Part shown: positions 27,485-34,885 of the stretch, one piece after another
Layout of the letters: the number at the start of each line of letters is the position of its first letter
Numbering within the stretch: the first letter of the stretch is position 1
Assembly (NCBI GenBank): GCA_937922435.1
Contig: CAKZVT010000049.1
Span: forward strand, 1-37,012
Direction of reading: 5' to 3'
DNA: 37,012 bases
Origin: an uncultured Prevotella sp.
Lineage (GTDB): Bacteria > Bacteroidota > Bacteroidia > Bacteroidales > Bacteroidaceae
Position numbers and translations under genes: made by a program
The notes under the pieces: generated by a model
Database searches by the model: none
The model's input: the letters and a program-made list of their open reading frames with translations, nothing else
Told to the model about the DNA's origin: nothing

Positions 27485-28477
27485 ATGGAATTTTTGACTA
27501 ATGAAAAACTGACAATCGTCGGCGCAGCCGGAATGATTGGTTCTAACATGGTTCAGACAGCCCTCACAATGCGTCTGACTAACGACATCTGCCTCTATGA
27601 CGTGTTCTCACCCGAAGGTGTAGCAGAGGAAATGCGCCAGAGCGGCTTCGGCGACGTGAAAATCACCGCCACAACCGACGCTAAAGAGGCGTTCACCAAC
27701 GCTAAATACATCATCTCTTCAGGCGGCGCTCCCCGTAAGGCAGGCATGACCCGTGAAGACCTTTTGAAGGGAAACTGCGAAATCGCAGAGGGCCTTGGCA
27801 AGAACATCAAGGAGTATTGCCCCGATGTTAAGCACGTGGTAATCATCTTCAACCCGGCCGACCTTACCGGACTGGTTACTCTGTTATACTCCGGTTTGAA
27901 ACCGTCACAGGTTACCACCCTCGCAGCTCTCGACTCTACACGCCTTCAGAGCGCGCTGGCAAAGAAGTTCAACGTAATGCAGAGCGAGGTTAAGGGATGC
28001 GCTACATACGGCGGCCACGGCGAGCAGATGGCAGTGTTCGGCTCTCACGTTACAATCGACGGCCGCAAACTGACCGACATCATCGGCACAGCTGAGTTCC
28101 CCGAGGCTGAATGGGAGCAGATGAAGAAGGACGTAACGCAGGGCGGCGCGAAGATTATCGAGCTGCGCGGACGCTCTTCATTCCAGAGCCCGGCTTACCT
28201 GTCGGTTGAGATGATTCGCTCGGTGATGGGCGGCGAGCCGTTCAAGTATCCTGTAGGAACTTACGTTTCAACAGACAAGTACAACCACATCATGATGGCG
28301 ATGAACACCACTCTCGACACAACGGGCGCTCACTACACCGTACCCCAGGGCACAGCCGAGGAGAACGCCAAGCTCGACGCAAGCTACGAGCACCTTTGCA
28401 AGATGCGCGACGAGCTGGTTACGCTGAACATCGTACCCGAAATCTCGAAGTGGAACGAAATCAACCCGAACCTCTAA
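27485..28477 (+). CDS. mdh: Malate dehydrogenase (NAD-dependent)
   Basis: Interconverts malate and oxaloacetate with NAD, in anaerobic Bacteroidetes mostly in the oxaloacetate-to-malate direction on the route to succinate. The 330-residue protein starts with a Rossmann motif VGAAGMIG (12-19) and shows the substrate loop GGAPRKAGMTREDLL with Arg84 and Arg90, NPAD with Asn123, DSTR with Asp150 and Arg153, and the catalytic His178 in GGHGEQM. The Glu after HG is slightly unusual, as Asp is more common. It has its own promoter and terminator and so is monocistronic. No signal peptide. Confidence 0.93.
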   Translation: MEFLTNEKLTIVGAAGMIGSNMVQTALTMRLTNDICLYDVFSPEGVAEEMRQSGFGDVKITATTDAKEAFTNAKYIISSGGAPRKAGMTREDLLKGNCEIAEGLGKNIKEYCPDVKHVVIIFNPADLTGLVTLLYSGLKPSQVTTLAALDSTRLQSALAKKFNVMQSEVKGCATYGGHGEQMAVFGSHVTIDGRKLTDIIGTAEFPEAEWEQMKKDVTQGGAKIIELRGRSSFQSPAYLSVEMIRSVMGGEPFKYPVGTYVSTDKYNHIMMAMNTTLDTTGAHYTVPQGTAEENAKLDASYEHLCKMRDELVTLNIVPEISKWNEINPNL

Positions 28478-28499
28478 TCAAATTCTTTTCATACGCACG

Positions 28500-28537
28500 G
28501 GGGCGCGTCCTGTTACAGGGCGCGCTCCTTTTGTTTT
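28500..28537 (+). terminator. Terminator of the malate dehydrogenase gene
   Basis: Arms 28500-28513 and 28515-28528 pair over about 12 bp once the tip is opened, with two G-T pairs, and are followed by TTTTGTTTT. Confidence 0.8.
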
Positions 28538-28624
28538 GCGAAAGACGGTCTTTCACGTTGCGAAAGGCCGTCTTTTAGGATGTAAAAGGCCGTGTTTTGC
28601 AACGCTGTTTGCCGTGTTTTGCAG
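28537..28624. repeat. 22-nt periodic array, copy E (four units)
   Basis: Units start at 28537, 28559, 28581 and 28603. Cores are GACGGTC (a palindrome by itself, giving AAAGACGGTCTTT), GGCCGTC, GGCCGTG and a degenerate last one. Unlike copies A to D no neighbouring pair is fully reverse complementary. It follows the malate dehydrogenase terminator directly. Confidence 0.7.
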
Positions 28625-28724
28625 CGCAATGGGCAAGCACAATGTAACTCACTGGAAATCAGCCAATACGCCGGATATGTCAAAAAACGACGCATTGTGT
28701 GTTCACCGAACCGTAATTTTTTTG

Positions 28725-28732
28725 TACTTTTG
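28725..28732 (+). promoter_or_regulatory. -7 box of the retropepsin-like gene
   Basis: TACTTTTG fits TAnnTTTG and lies 27 nt before the ATG at 28760. The upstream element is not clear. Confidence 0.5.
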
Positions 28733-28759
28733 CATGAAACAAACATTAATGCTACTCCG

Positions 28760-29686
28760 ATGAAAACCACAACAAGCTACAAGCGCGACGCACTTCTACG
28801 CCACATATTCAAGGCTACAGCCATGACACTGCTCCTTTTCATGCCTTGCATGGCGGCTTCCGCCCAGACACGTTTCGACATGGAGGAAGACCACGGCCAC
28901 TACTTCATCAACACGACGGTGAACGGACACGCCGGCACACGCTTATTCGTCGAGTCCGGCGTACCCGGCCTGATGGTAAGCGAAGATTACTACAAAACAG
29001 CCTTTGCCGACGCGCGGCTGAAGAAAGCCGAGGGTAAATTCACAAAAATCAGGGCTTTTGAAAGCATGCACGATATAAAGCAAGTGCTCAAAGGACGGGT
29101 GACAATAGGCGGACTGTGCTACACAGGCAAGATATACGTCATCGACAAATTCGACAATATCGCCGTTCCCGTCCACCGTCTAAGGAACGAAGAGGACACA
29201 ACGGCGTACATGCCGAGGTTCAACTTCAAGCAAAAAACGCTCGACTTTGTCGGCATAAACGACATTGACACAGCGAAAATGCACCGCTACAAGCTGCTGA
29301 AATACCGCTCCATGCCAGCCATCGAGGCCACGCTCGGCATCATAGACCACCGCGGAAACAACGGTACAGTGACAGGGCCGTTCATCTTCGACCTCGGCAA
29401 CGCTTCCGCACTTTTCCTTCTGAAAGACCATCCGAAAACGTCAGAGTTCCTCAAGCATGGCGGTTTCAAGCTCAACCCGGCCAAAGATTCAAAGTCAGGA
29501 CGCAAGGTTACGGACGGCATCCTTGCAAAAGTATGCCACATCGGAAGCCGCATCGAGCAAAATGTGTCGATAGCGGTAACAGACAAAATCAAAATGCGTG
29601 GCATCGTCGGCATCGTAGGACCAAAAATGTTCAGCGACGGATACGTCGTCATCGACGCGAAAAACAAGCTCATTTATTACGAATAA
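28760..29686 (+). CDS. Secreted retropepsin-like protein with degenerate active sites
   Basis: A 308-residue exported protein. The start at 28760 follows a -7 box and opens a signal peptide with a basic N-terminus and cleavage near ASA-Q (residue 35). The layout recalls bacterial aspartyl-protease-like proteins built from two lobes: a beta-strand followed by RLFVESGVPG (61-70) in the first lobe and GPFIFDLGNASALF (206-219) in the second, and the closing GPKMFSDGYVVIDAKNKLIYYE near 287-308. The usual Asp-Thr/Ser-Gly is Glu65-Ser-Gly in lobe one and Asp211-Leu-Gly in lobe two, so proteolysis may be lost. The fold call is from motif resemblance only. A small secreted protein follows 13 nt later. 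Confidence 0.6.
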   Translation: MKTTTSYKRDALLRHIFKATAMTLLLFMPCMAASAQTRFDMEEDHGHYFINTTVNGHAGTRLFVESGVPGLMVSEDYYKTAFADARLKKAEGKFTKIRAFESMHDIKQVLKGRVTIGGLCYTGKIYVIDKFDNIAVPVHRLRNEEDTTAYMPRFNFKQKTLDFVGINDIDTAKMHRYKLLKYRSMPAIEATLGIIDHRGNNGTVTGPFIFDLGNASALFLLKDHPKTSEFLKHGGFKLNPAKDSKSGRKVTDGILAKVCHIGSRIEQNVSIAVTDKIKMRGIVGIVGPKMFSDGYVVIDAKNKLIYYE

Positions 29687-29699
29687 AGCACAGAGAACC

Positions 29700-29996
29700 A
29701 TGAAAATTCCACTTGCAATATTACTGCCAGCCGCCGCAATCCTATGCGCCACGGCGCAAAACCCGTCAACGCCCCAGCGGCTGCAAACCGCGCAAAACGA
29801 CACCATCGAGCAAAGAAACGGCAGCACGACGGCCAGCACAGACCGCCCCGTCGTAATGCAAGACACGCTGCGCCTGAAGCTGAACAGGCTGAAAGTAGAC
29901 CGCAAAGCCGTCGAGACAAAGAAGTTTGACACGTTCAACGAGAAGATAAAAGAGCCGTGGCTCGGCGACCTTCTGAAAAACATCATCTTCCATTGA
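29700..29996 (+). CDS. Small secreted protein of unknown function
   Basis: A 98-residue protein with a signal peptide (MKIPLAILLPAAAILCATA-Q, cleavage near 19). The cysteine in it is not in a lipobox context. The mature part is polar and starts with a Gln/Thr/Ser-rich low-complexity stretch, ending in a charged, possibly helical segment (LRLKLNRLKVDRKAVETKKFDTFNEKIKEPWLGDLLKNIIFH). It begins 13 nt after the retropepsin-like gene and is probably cotranscribed with it. No family recognised. Confidence 0.6.
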   Translation: MKIPLAILLPAAAILCATAQNPSTPQRLQTAQNDTIEQRNGSTTASTDRPVVMQDTLRLKLNRLKVDRKAVETKKFDTFNEKIKEPWLGDLLKNIIFH

Positions 29997-30090
29997 TATG
30001 GCAAATCAAAACAAATAAAAGCGCAATACATCATTAAAATCATATCGACAGCTAATCAACTGTGAAATAATCAATTACACAAATGATAAT

Positions 30091-30121
30091 TTTGCATTAT
30101 AAAGATTTATTCTTATTTTTG
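30091..30121 (+). promoter_or_regulatory. Promoter of the coupled two-gene cassette
   Basis: TTTG at 30091-30094, a 19-nt spacer and TATTTTTG at 30114-30121 match the consensus fully. TAATTTTG at 30087-30094 would itself fit as a second -7 box. Predicted start near 30128, about 33 nt before the ATG. Confidence 0.85.
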
Positions 30122-30160
30122 CAAAAAGAAAGGAACAACATTATAGAAAGGAGGCCAGTC

Positions 30161-30301
30161 ATGGGATACAGGATATTAAATCAAGACAAAAGAGAACAGG
30201 TAGCCGAGAACAACTCCCTGACGGATGACTTCAAGCTGACAGACGTTACGAAAGAGGAACTTGACAAAAGGAGGATACCTGTATATTCATATTTGATGTA
30301 A
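30161..30301 (+). CDS. 46-residue protein, first gene of a coupled pair
   Basis: Start chosen at 30161 because AAAGGAGG at 30147-30154 lies six bases before it and because the promoter sits inside the longer frame that starts at 30083. Product MGYRILNQDKREQVAENNSLTDDFKLTDVTKEELDKRRIPVYSYLM is charged and soluble, without a recognisable DNA-binding motif. Its TAA overlaps the ATG of the next gene by one base (TAATG), so the two are translationally coupled. Size and order resemble a small antitoxin or adaptor ahead of a larger partner, but that is only a guess. Confidence 0.65.
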   Translation: MGYRILNQDKREQVAENNSLTDDFKLTDVTKEELDKRRIPVYSYLM

Positions 30302-30831
30302 TGCTTGAAAATTCCTATCCTTTCCGCTTTATCATGAACGAATATGAGGAAGAGCCCGACGAGGGCTTTTCTCATTTAATGCTGTTCACGTTCAAATCGA
30401 CAAAATCGAACCTAACATACATCGTCAGGGTAGAAGTTTATAAATACCACATTTATGCCGTAAAGTTCTACCTCAAAAGCATGCAGGACTCCAAGAACAA
30501 ATACCGCATAGCGACAAACACTTACGAGCCAAGAAGGATAATAAACACCTGCATCAACATCATGTTATCCATATATGAAAAAGACCCGGAAGCCTCTTTC
30601 GGCTTCATCGGAGCGAACGGTATGGATGAGGACAGCACTTATTGCACAAAGCGATACAGGTTTTATTCAAGGCTTATGGCGACATATTTCAGCAGTGAAA
30701 AGTTTTACCATAAGGAGAACAAGGCTAAAAGCGCATATATGCTGATAAACAACCAGGTCCTTGACAGAAACCCTGGCTTGGTAAAAGAAATAGAAACCTT
30801 TTTCGCCGAGAGGTACGATTATTTCGACTGA
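30301..30831 (+). CDS. 176-residue protein of unknown function, second gene of a coupled pair
   Basis: The gene starts on the last base of the preceding stop. The soluble product has no signal peptide or membrane helix. Its landmarks are an N-terminal beta-rich part (FRFIMNEYEEE ... LMLFTFKSTKSNLTYIVRVEVYKYHIYAVKFYL), then ASFGFIGANGMDED and TKRYRFYSRLMATYF, and a C-terminal SAYMLINNQ. The FGFIGAN...TKRYRFY pattern resembles Bacteroidetes families of unknown function such as DUF6169 or DUF6934, in which a short gene often precedes; this is from memory and not verified. Both genes are visibly richer in A and T than the neighbours, consistent with transfer. Confidence 0.65.
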   Translation: MLENSYPFRFIMNEYEEEPDEGFSHLMLFTFKSTKSNLTYIVRVEVYKYHIYAVKFYLKSMQDSKNKYRIATNTYEPRRIINTCINIMLSIYEKDPEASFGFIGANGMDEDSTYCTKRYRFYSRLMATYFSSEKFYHKENKAKSAYMLINNQVLDRNPGLVKEIETFFAERYDYFD

Positions 30832-30905
30832 TACATCCTGAGAAACAAACCTACTTTACCTTAATTGCACCGATTTCGATACAATTAAAAACATTCCAGC
30901 ACTAT

Positions 30906-31325
30906 CTACCTCATCACCCAACGGCCTTTGTGGTGGAGCATTGGCACTACCACCTCCTCGTTAAGGCTGTCGCCGAGGCACAGCACGAGGAACACGTCGG
31001 AGGTATGGACGTGCGACTTCTTGTCGGGCGAAGCTACAGTGTCGTTTACGAAACGCATGATGCGCACGTCGCTGACGCCGTGATGCTCGCTTTCCATGCG
31101 CCCTACGAACATCGAGGCGTTGGCTTCAAGCTGCTCGCGGTACGCAGGCGGAATGGTATCAGGCAGGTACATGCCGCGCACGAAGTAAGCATAGTTCTTG
31201 GCAAAGAGCGAGTCATAATACTCCTTCGCCGCCCGCGCGGCAGCGTCGTCGGGCTTTTTCTCGCCCGAACATGAGAAAAACGACAGGGCGAAACAGGCTG
31301 ATATGAAAAGGAAAAGTTTGCGCAT
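30906..31325 (-). CDS. Small lipoprotein, possibly DUF4878/NTF2-like
   Basis: A 139-residue lipoprotein with lipobox FFSC and acylated Cys19, followed by SGEKKPDDAAARAAKEYYDSLFAKNYAYFVRGMY. The helix-then-strand layout and length resemble NTF2-like DUF4878 lipoproteins, a low-certainty guess. The following SGE is less acidic than the surface-export signal, so a periplasm-facing location is more likely. It lies 60 nt after der on the same strand with a 15-bp hairpin between, and may be transcribed with it. Confidence 0.7.
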   Translation of the reverse strand: MRKLFLFISACFALSFFSCSGEKKPDDAAARAAKEYYDSLFAKNYAYFVRGMYLPDTIPPAYREQLEANASMFVGRMESEHHGVSDVRIMRFVNDTVASPDKKSHVHTSDVFLVLCLGDSLNEEVVVPMLHHKGRWVMR

Positions 31326-31340
31326 GGAAGTATATTTTTA

Positions 31341-31376
31341 GGAGTTAAGGAGTTAGTTGCATAACTCCTTAACTCC
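31341..31376. repeat. 15-bp perfect inverted repeat between der and the lipoprotein gene
   Basis: GGAGTTAAGGAGTTA at 31341-31355 and its complement at 31362-31376, loop of 6 nt. Each arm is itself two near-octamers (GGAGTTAA, GGAGTTA). There is no T-run after it on the minus strand, so it may be a regulatory or stabilising hairpin in the der-lipoprotein transcript. Confidence 0.65.
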
Positions 31377-31385
31377 CTGACAAAA

Positions 31386-32699
31386 TCATTTCTGCCTTAT
31401 AAAGATGTTGATTGGCGTGCCGGTGAGCTTCCAGTTATCGCGGATTTTGTTCTCAAGGAAGCGCTTGTAAGGCTCTTTGACATACTGCGGCAGGTTCGCG
31501 TAGAACACGAACGACGGTATTTGCGTGTTAGGAAGCTGCGAACAGTACTTGATTTTGATGTACTTTCCCTTGATAGATGGTGGCGGATAAGCCTCTATAA
31601 GGGGCAGCATCACCTCGTTGAGCTTTGTCGTTCCGATTTTCAGCTTGCGTGCCTGGTACACCTCCTTGGCCGTCTCGAGCACCTTGAATATGCGCTGCTT
31701 GGTAAGCGCGGAGGCAAAGACGATGGGGAAGTCGGTGAACGGAGCCATGCGGTTGCGTATGGCATCGGTGAACGTATCGATGACTTTCTGCGTCTTGTCC
31801 TCCACCAAGTCCCACTTGTTTACCACCACAACGAGGCTCTTGTTGTTCTTCTGTATGAGCTGAAAGATGTTCATGTCCTGCGCCTCGATACCCCTTGTGG
31901 CGTCGAGCATGAGGATGCACACATCCGAATTCTCGATTGCACGGATGGAACGCATCACGCTGTAGAACTCCAAGTCCTCCGTAACCTTGTTCTTGCGGCG
32001 TATGCCCGCGGTGTCTACAAGGTAGAAGTCGAAGCCGAACTTGTCGTAACGCGTATAGATGCTGTCGCGCGTCGTGCCGGCGATTTCGGTCACAATGTTG
32101 CGGTCTTCGCCGATGAATGCGTTGATTATGCTGCTCTTCCCGGCGTTGGGACGGCCTACAACGGCGAAGCGCGGTATGCCATCTTCAAGCAGTTCGCCGC
32201 TGTCACCCTTGAGCTTCGACACGATGATGTCGAGCAGGTCGCCCGTTCCGCTGCCGCTCATGCTGCTCACGCAGATGGGGTCTCCAAGCCCGAGCTTGTA
32301 GAAGTCGGCGGCATAAAACTGCTGGGCGCTGTTGTCCACCTTGTTGACAACAAGCAACACGGGCAGCTTCGTGCGGCGGAGGATGGCGGCAACGTCCTCG
32401 TCAAGGTCGGTCACACCAGTGCCTACATCTACCAAGAACAGCACGAGGTCGGCCTCTTCGGTGGCCACGATTACCTGCTTGCGTATTTCCTCCTCGAATA
32501 TGTCGTCAGAATTGACAACCCATCCGCCGGTGTCAACCACTGAAAACTCGCGCCCGTTCCAGTCGCACTTGCCGTATTGGCGGTCGCGCGTGGTGCCGGC
32601 CACATCGCTGACGATGGCCTGGCGCGACTTGGTAAGGCGGTTGAAAAGCGTAGACTTGCCCACATTCGGGCGGCCTACTATCGCTACTAAATTTGCCAT
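31386..32699 (-). CDS. der: Ribosome biogenesis GTPase Der (EngA)
   Basis: Tandem-GTPase assembly factor for the 50S subunit. The 437-residue protein has a first G domain with GRPNVGKS at 9-16, DTGG and NKVD, a second with GRPNAGKS near 183-190, DTAGI and NKWD, and a C-terminal KH-like domain (about 350-437) ending in GTPINIFIRQK. The length is normal. It follows era by 155 nt on the same strand, a natural pairing of ribosome-assembly GTPases. Confidence 0.97.
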   Translation of the reverse strand: MANLVAIVGRPNVGKSTLFNRLTKSRQAIVSDVAGTTRDRQYGKCDWNGREFSVVDTGGWVVNSDDIFEEEIRKQVIVATEEADLVLFLVDVGTGVTDLDEDVAAILRRTKLPVLLVVNKVDNSAQQFYAADFYKLGLGDPICVSSMSGSGTGDLLDIIVSKLKGDSGELLEDGIPRFAVVGRPNAGKSSIINAFIGEDRNIVTEIAGTTRDSIYTRYDKFGFDFYLVDTAGIRRKNKVTEDLEFYSVMRSIRAIENSDVCILMLDATRGIEAQDMNIFQLIQKNNKSLVVVVNKWDLVEDKTQKVIDTFTDAIRNRMAPFTDFPIVFASALTKQRIFKVLETAKEVYQARKLKIGTTKLNEVMLPLIEAYPPPSIKGKYIKIKYCSQLPNTQIPSFVFYANLPQYVKEPYKRFLENKIRDNWKLTGTPINIFIRQK

Positions 32700-32713
32700 A
32701 AACTTACGGTTTT

Positions 32714-32836
32714 AGTGAAGAGTGAAGAACGAAAAACGAAGAATTTAACACCACTAAATCTCCATCTATCCGTAAATCACATAATCTTCACTTAATTATT
32801 AAACATCAAGAGCAAATGAATTCTTCACTCTTCACT
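32714..32836. repeat. 16-bp inverted repeat in the era-der gap
   Basis: AGTGAAGAGTGAAGAA at 32714-32729 and its complement TTCTTCACTCTTCACT at 32821-32836, 91 nt apart. The arms are made of AGTGAAG heptamers, with further TTCACT copies at 32845-32850. The spacer is A/T-rich. Function unknown. Confidence 0.65.
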
Positions 32837-32854
32837 TTTAACTCTTCACTTAAC

Positions 32855-33736
32855 TCACTCCGGGTTGTACCCGAAGTTGTCAAGCTCGCGCTTCGAACTG
32901 CGCCAGTCCTTGTCAACCTTAACAAAGGTTTCAAGGTAGACGGACTTGCCGAAGAAACGCTCCAAAGCCTTGCGCGCCTCGGTGCTCATCTTCTTGAGGG
33001 CATAGCCCTTGTGGCCTATGATGATACCCTTCTGCGAGTCACGCTCCACGTATATTACCGCGTTGATGTGAATATGGCGGTCGTCCTCCTTGAACGACTC
33101 CACGCTCACCTCGACCGAATAGGGTATTTCCTTGTCGTAGTAGAGCAGTATTTTCTCCCTGATGATTTCACTTACGAAGAAGCGCGCGGGCTTGTCGGTA
33201 AGCTGCTCCTTGTCGAAATAGGGCGGCGAGTCGGGCAGCAGTTCCTTGATGCGCTTCAGCAGCATGTCCGTGCCGAACTTGTTTTTGGCCGATATGGGCA
33301 GTATTTCGGCGTCGGGCAGCAGCTTGTGCCACCGCTCCACAAGCTCCCCGAGGGTCTTCTGGTCGCTCTCGTCAATCTTGTTGATGAGCAACAGCACGGG
33401 GATGGTCATCTTCGCCACCTTGGCGAGGAAGTCCATGTTCTTCTCGGGGTTCTCAACCACGTCCGTTACGTAGAGCAGCACGTCGGCGTCCTTCAGCGCC
33501 GACTCCGAGAAAGCCAGCATCGACTCCTGCAACTTGTAGTTGGGCTTGAGCACGCCCGGCGTGTCCGAGAACACTATTTGCATGTCGTCAGTATTGACTA
33601 TGCCCATAATCCTGTGGCGCGTGGTCTGCGCCTTGAACGTGGCGATGCTTATGCGCTCGCCCACGAGCTGGTTCATCAGCGTCGACTTGCCCACGTTCGG
33701 GTTGCCCACAATGTTAACAAATCCTGCCTTGTGCAT
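32855..33736 (-). CDS. era: GTPase Era
   Basis: Small-subunit assembly GTPase that binds the 3' end of 16S rRNA. Start at 33736 (MHKAGFVNIVGNPNVGKS) is preferred because the promoter -7 box (33802-33809) lies inside the longer open frame. The 293-residue product has GNPNVGKS at 11-18, DTPGV, NKIDESD and a C-terminal KH domain with GHKGYALKKM. The length is normal. Confidence 0.97.
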   Translation of the reverse strand: MHKAGFVNIVGNPNVGKSTLMNQLVGERISIATFKAQTTRHRIMGIVNTDDMQIVFSDTPGVLKPNYKLQESMLAFSESALKDADVLLYVTDVVENPEKNMDFLAKVAKMTIPVLLLINKIDESDQKTLGELVERWHKLLPDAEILPISAKNKFGTDMLLKRIKELLPDSPPYFDKEQLTDKPARFFVSEIIREKILLYYDKEIPYSVEVSVESFKEDDRHIHINAVIYVERDSQKGIIIGHKGYALKKMSTEARKALERFFGKSVYLETFVKVDKDWRSSKRELDNFGYNPE

Positions 33737-33801
33737 CTGTATCTTCGTCGTTTTTTGCAGCAAGCCACGGTCGGCTGCGGCGTCAGTATAAATCAAGTCT
33801 G

Positions 33802-33831
33802 CAAATATACTGATTTTTTTCGGTACGGCAA
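33802..33831 (-). promoter_or_regulatory. Promoter of the era-der operon
   Basis: Minus-strand TTG at 33829-33831, a 19-nt spacer and TATATTTG at 33802-33809. The predicted start near 33795 gives a leader of about 60 nt and decides the start of era. Confidence 0.8.
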
Positions 33832-33880
33832 GCGTTTGCATTCCGCGCCGTGCCGAAAAGCCGACAAAAAGATGTTAAAA

Positions 33881-33968
33881 TGCGAAACGTGGTCTTTTAC
33901 ATTGCAAAAGACCACGTTTTACAACACAAAAGGCCGTGTTTTACAATGCAAAACACGGCCTTTTACAA
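33881..33968. repeat. 22-nt periodic palindromic array, copy D (four units)
   Basis: The clearest copy: units start at 33881, 33903, 33925 and 33947, each TGC(A/G)AAA, 7-nt core, TTTTACA(A/T) or close to it. The cores are CGTGGTC, GACCACG, GGCCGTG, CACGGCC, that is, X, X-inverse, Y, Y-inverse, so two separate hairpins form (33885-33898 with 33906-33919; 33928-33942 with 33950-33964). It lies 56 nt after the SIMPL gene stop. Confidence 0.85.
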
Positions 33969-34023
33969 GCGCACTGATTATCAACGGCTTACAGGCGCGG
34001 CAAGAGACGCGGGCCAAGCGGTG

Positions 34024-34722
34024 TCAGTCCTTCAGCGAATACGTCACCGTCGAAACCACGCGCAGCTTCTTTATGTAAGGCGTATTGCCGTCGCGGTCGG
34101 TGATGGAGAACTGCCCCTGCGCCGCGTCGAGTATTTTGCCGAGACGGCTGTCGCTGTTGTCGGCGAACTGACGGGCGGTCTGCTCGGCGTTCTTGATGGC
34201 CTCCTGCATCATCTTGGGCTTCATCTGCTGGAACGACACGTACTCGTACACCACGCCGTTGCCGTAGCCGCCGTCTACAACGGCCACGCCCTGCTTCAGC
34301 AGCTCGCCCTGCCGGGCTATGATGGAGCGCACCAGCTTGACGTTGCGCGACGTCACCGTGACCGTAGACGTTATGTTGTAACGGTAGTCATGGTTCTGCA
34401 CGCCGTAGCGTTCGGCGTTCATGTCGACCACCACGGGCGCGTTGACGCTGATTTCGGCGTCCTTCACACCGTTCTGTTTCAGAAACGCCTTAACCTTGGC
34501 CGTAGTGGCGTTGATGCGCGTGTAGAGCGCAGGCAGGTCATCGCCTATTTCCTTCGTCAGTATGGGCCACGTCACCTTGTCGGCCTCCACCTCGCGCTCC
34601 GAGAGACCCTTGACCGTAACCTTGCGCTCCTTGTCGGATATACTGTCAAGTCCCGACTTGATGCACAACCCCAGCGCGATGATGCCTATGGCGAGCAGCG
34701 CGGCTTCCTTAATCCTGTTCAT
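34024..34722 (-). CDS. SIMPL-domain (DUF541) envelope protein
   Basis: A 232-residue protein with an N-terminal hydrophobic segment (about 6-24) that is a signal anchor or uncleaved signal, followed by the SIMPL/DUF541 domain (VTVKGLSEREVEADKVTWPI ... LRVVSTVTYSLKD). Family members are periplasmic or cell-surface proteins linked to oxidative and envelope stress; the exact function here is unknown. A near-match -7 box (TAACTTTA on the minus strand, 34749-34756) lies 27 nt before the ATG. It is transcribed alone. Confidence 0.85.
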   Translation of the reverse strand: MNRIKEAALLAIGIIALGLCIKSGLDSISDKERKVTVKGLSEREVEADKVTWPILTKEIGDDLPALYTRINATTAKVKAFLKQNGVKDAEISVNAPVVVDMNAERYGVQNHDYRYNITSTVTVTSRNVKLVRSIIARQGELLKQGVAVVDGGYGNGVVYEYVSFQQMKPKMMQEAIKNAEQTARQFADNSDSRLGKILDAAQGQFSITDRDGNTPYIKKLRVVSTVTYSLKD

Positions 34723-34822
34723 AGTGCTAACAATATTGGTTTACGGCGTAAAGTTACGGAAAAACGTCCGTAACGGCAAGCGCAAACCACTGTAAAACGC
34801 GCCTTTACGGCAATAAAAGCGG

Positions 34823-34860
34823 AAAAAGAGCCGTGTCCCGGTACATTTGGGACACGGCTC
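34823..34860 (-). terminator. Terminator of the fabH operon
   Basis: A 12-bp perfect stem GAGCCGTGTCCC / GGGACACGGCTC (34849-34860 with 34828-34839), loop of 9 nt, then TTTTT on the minus strand. It begins 25 nt after the fabH stop. Confidence 0.9.
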
Positions 34861-34885
34861 AATATAAATGGTTATGGAGTAATCC

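Noticed and set aside
30861..30888. TTAATTG / CAATTAA inverted repeat after the two-gene cassette, as a terminator
   Set aside because: The stem is only 7 bp, A/T-rich, with a 14-nt loop and no proper T-run; too weak to call.
33881..33968. Reading the 22-nt arrays as CRISPR
   Set aside because: There are no separate unique spacers of 28-40 nt, the variable part is only a 7-nt core that pairs with its neighbour, and no cas gene is present.
31521..34078. Long + strand open frames opposite der and era (340 and 420 codons)
   Set aside because: Der and Era are unmistakable on the minus strand; the second frame even crosses array D and era's promoter. No domain or start signal supports either.
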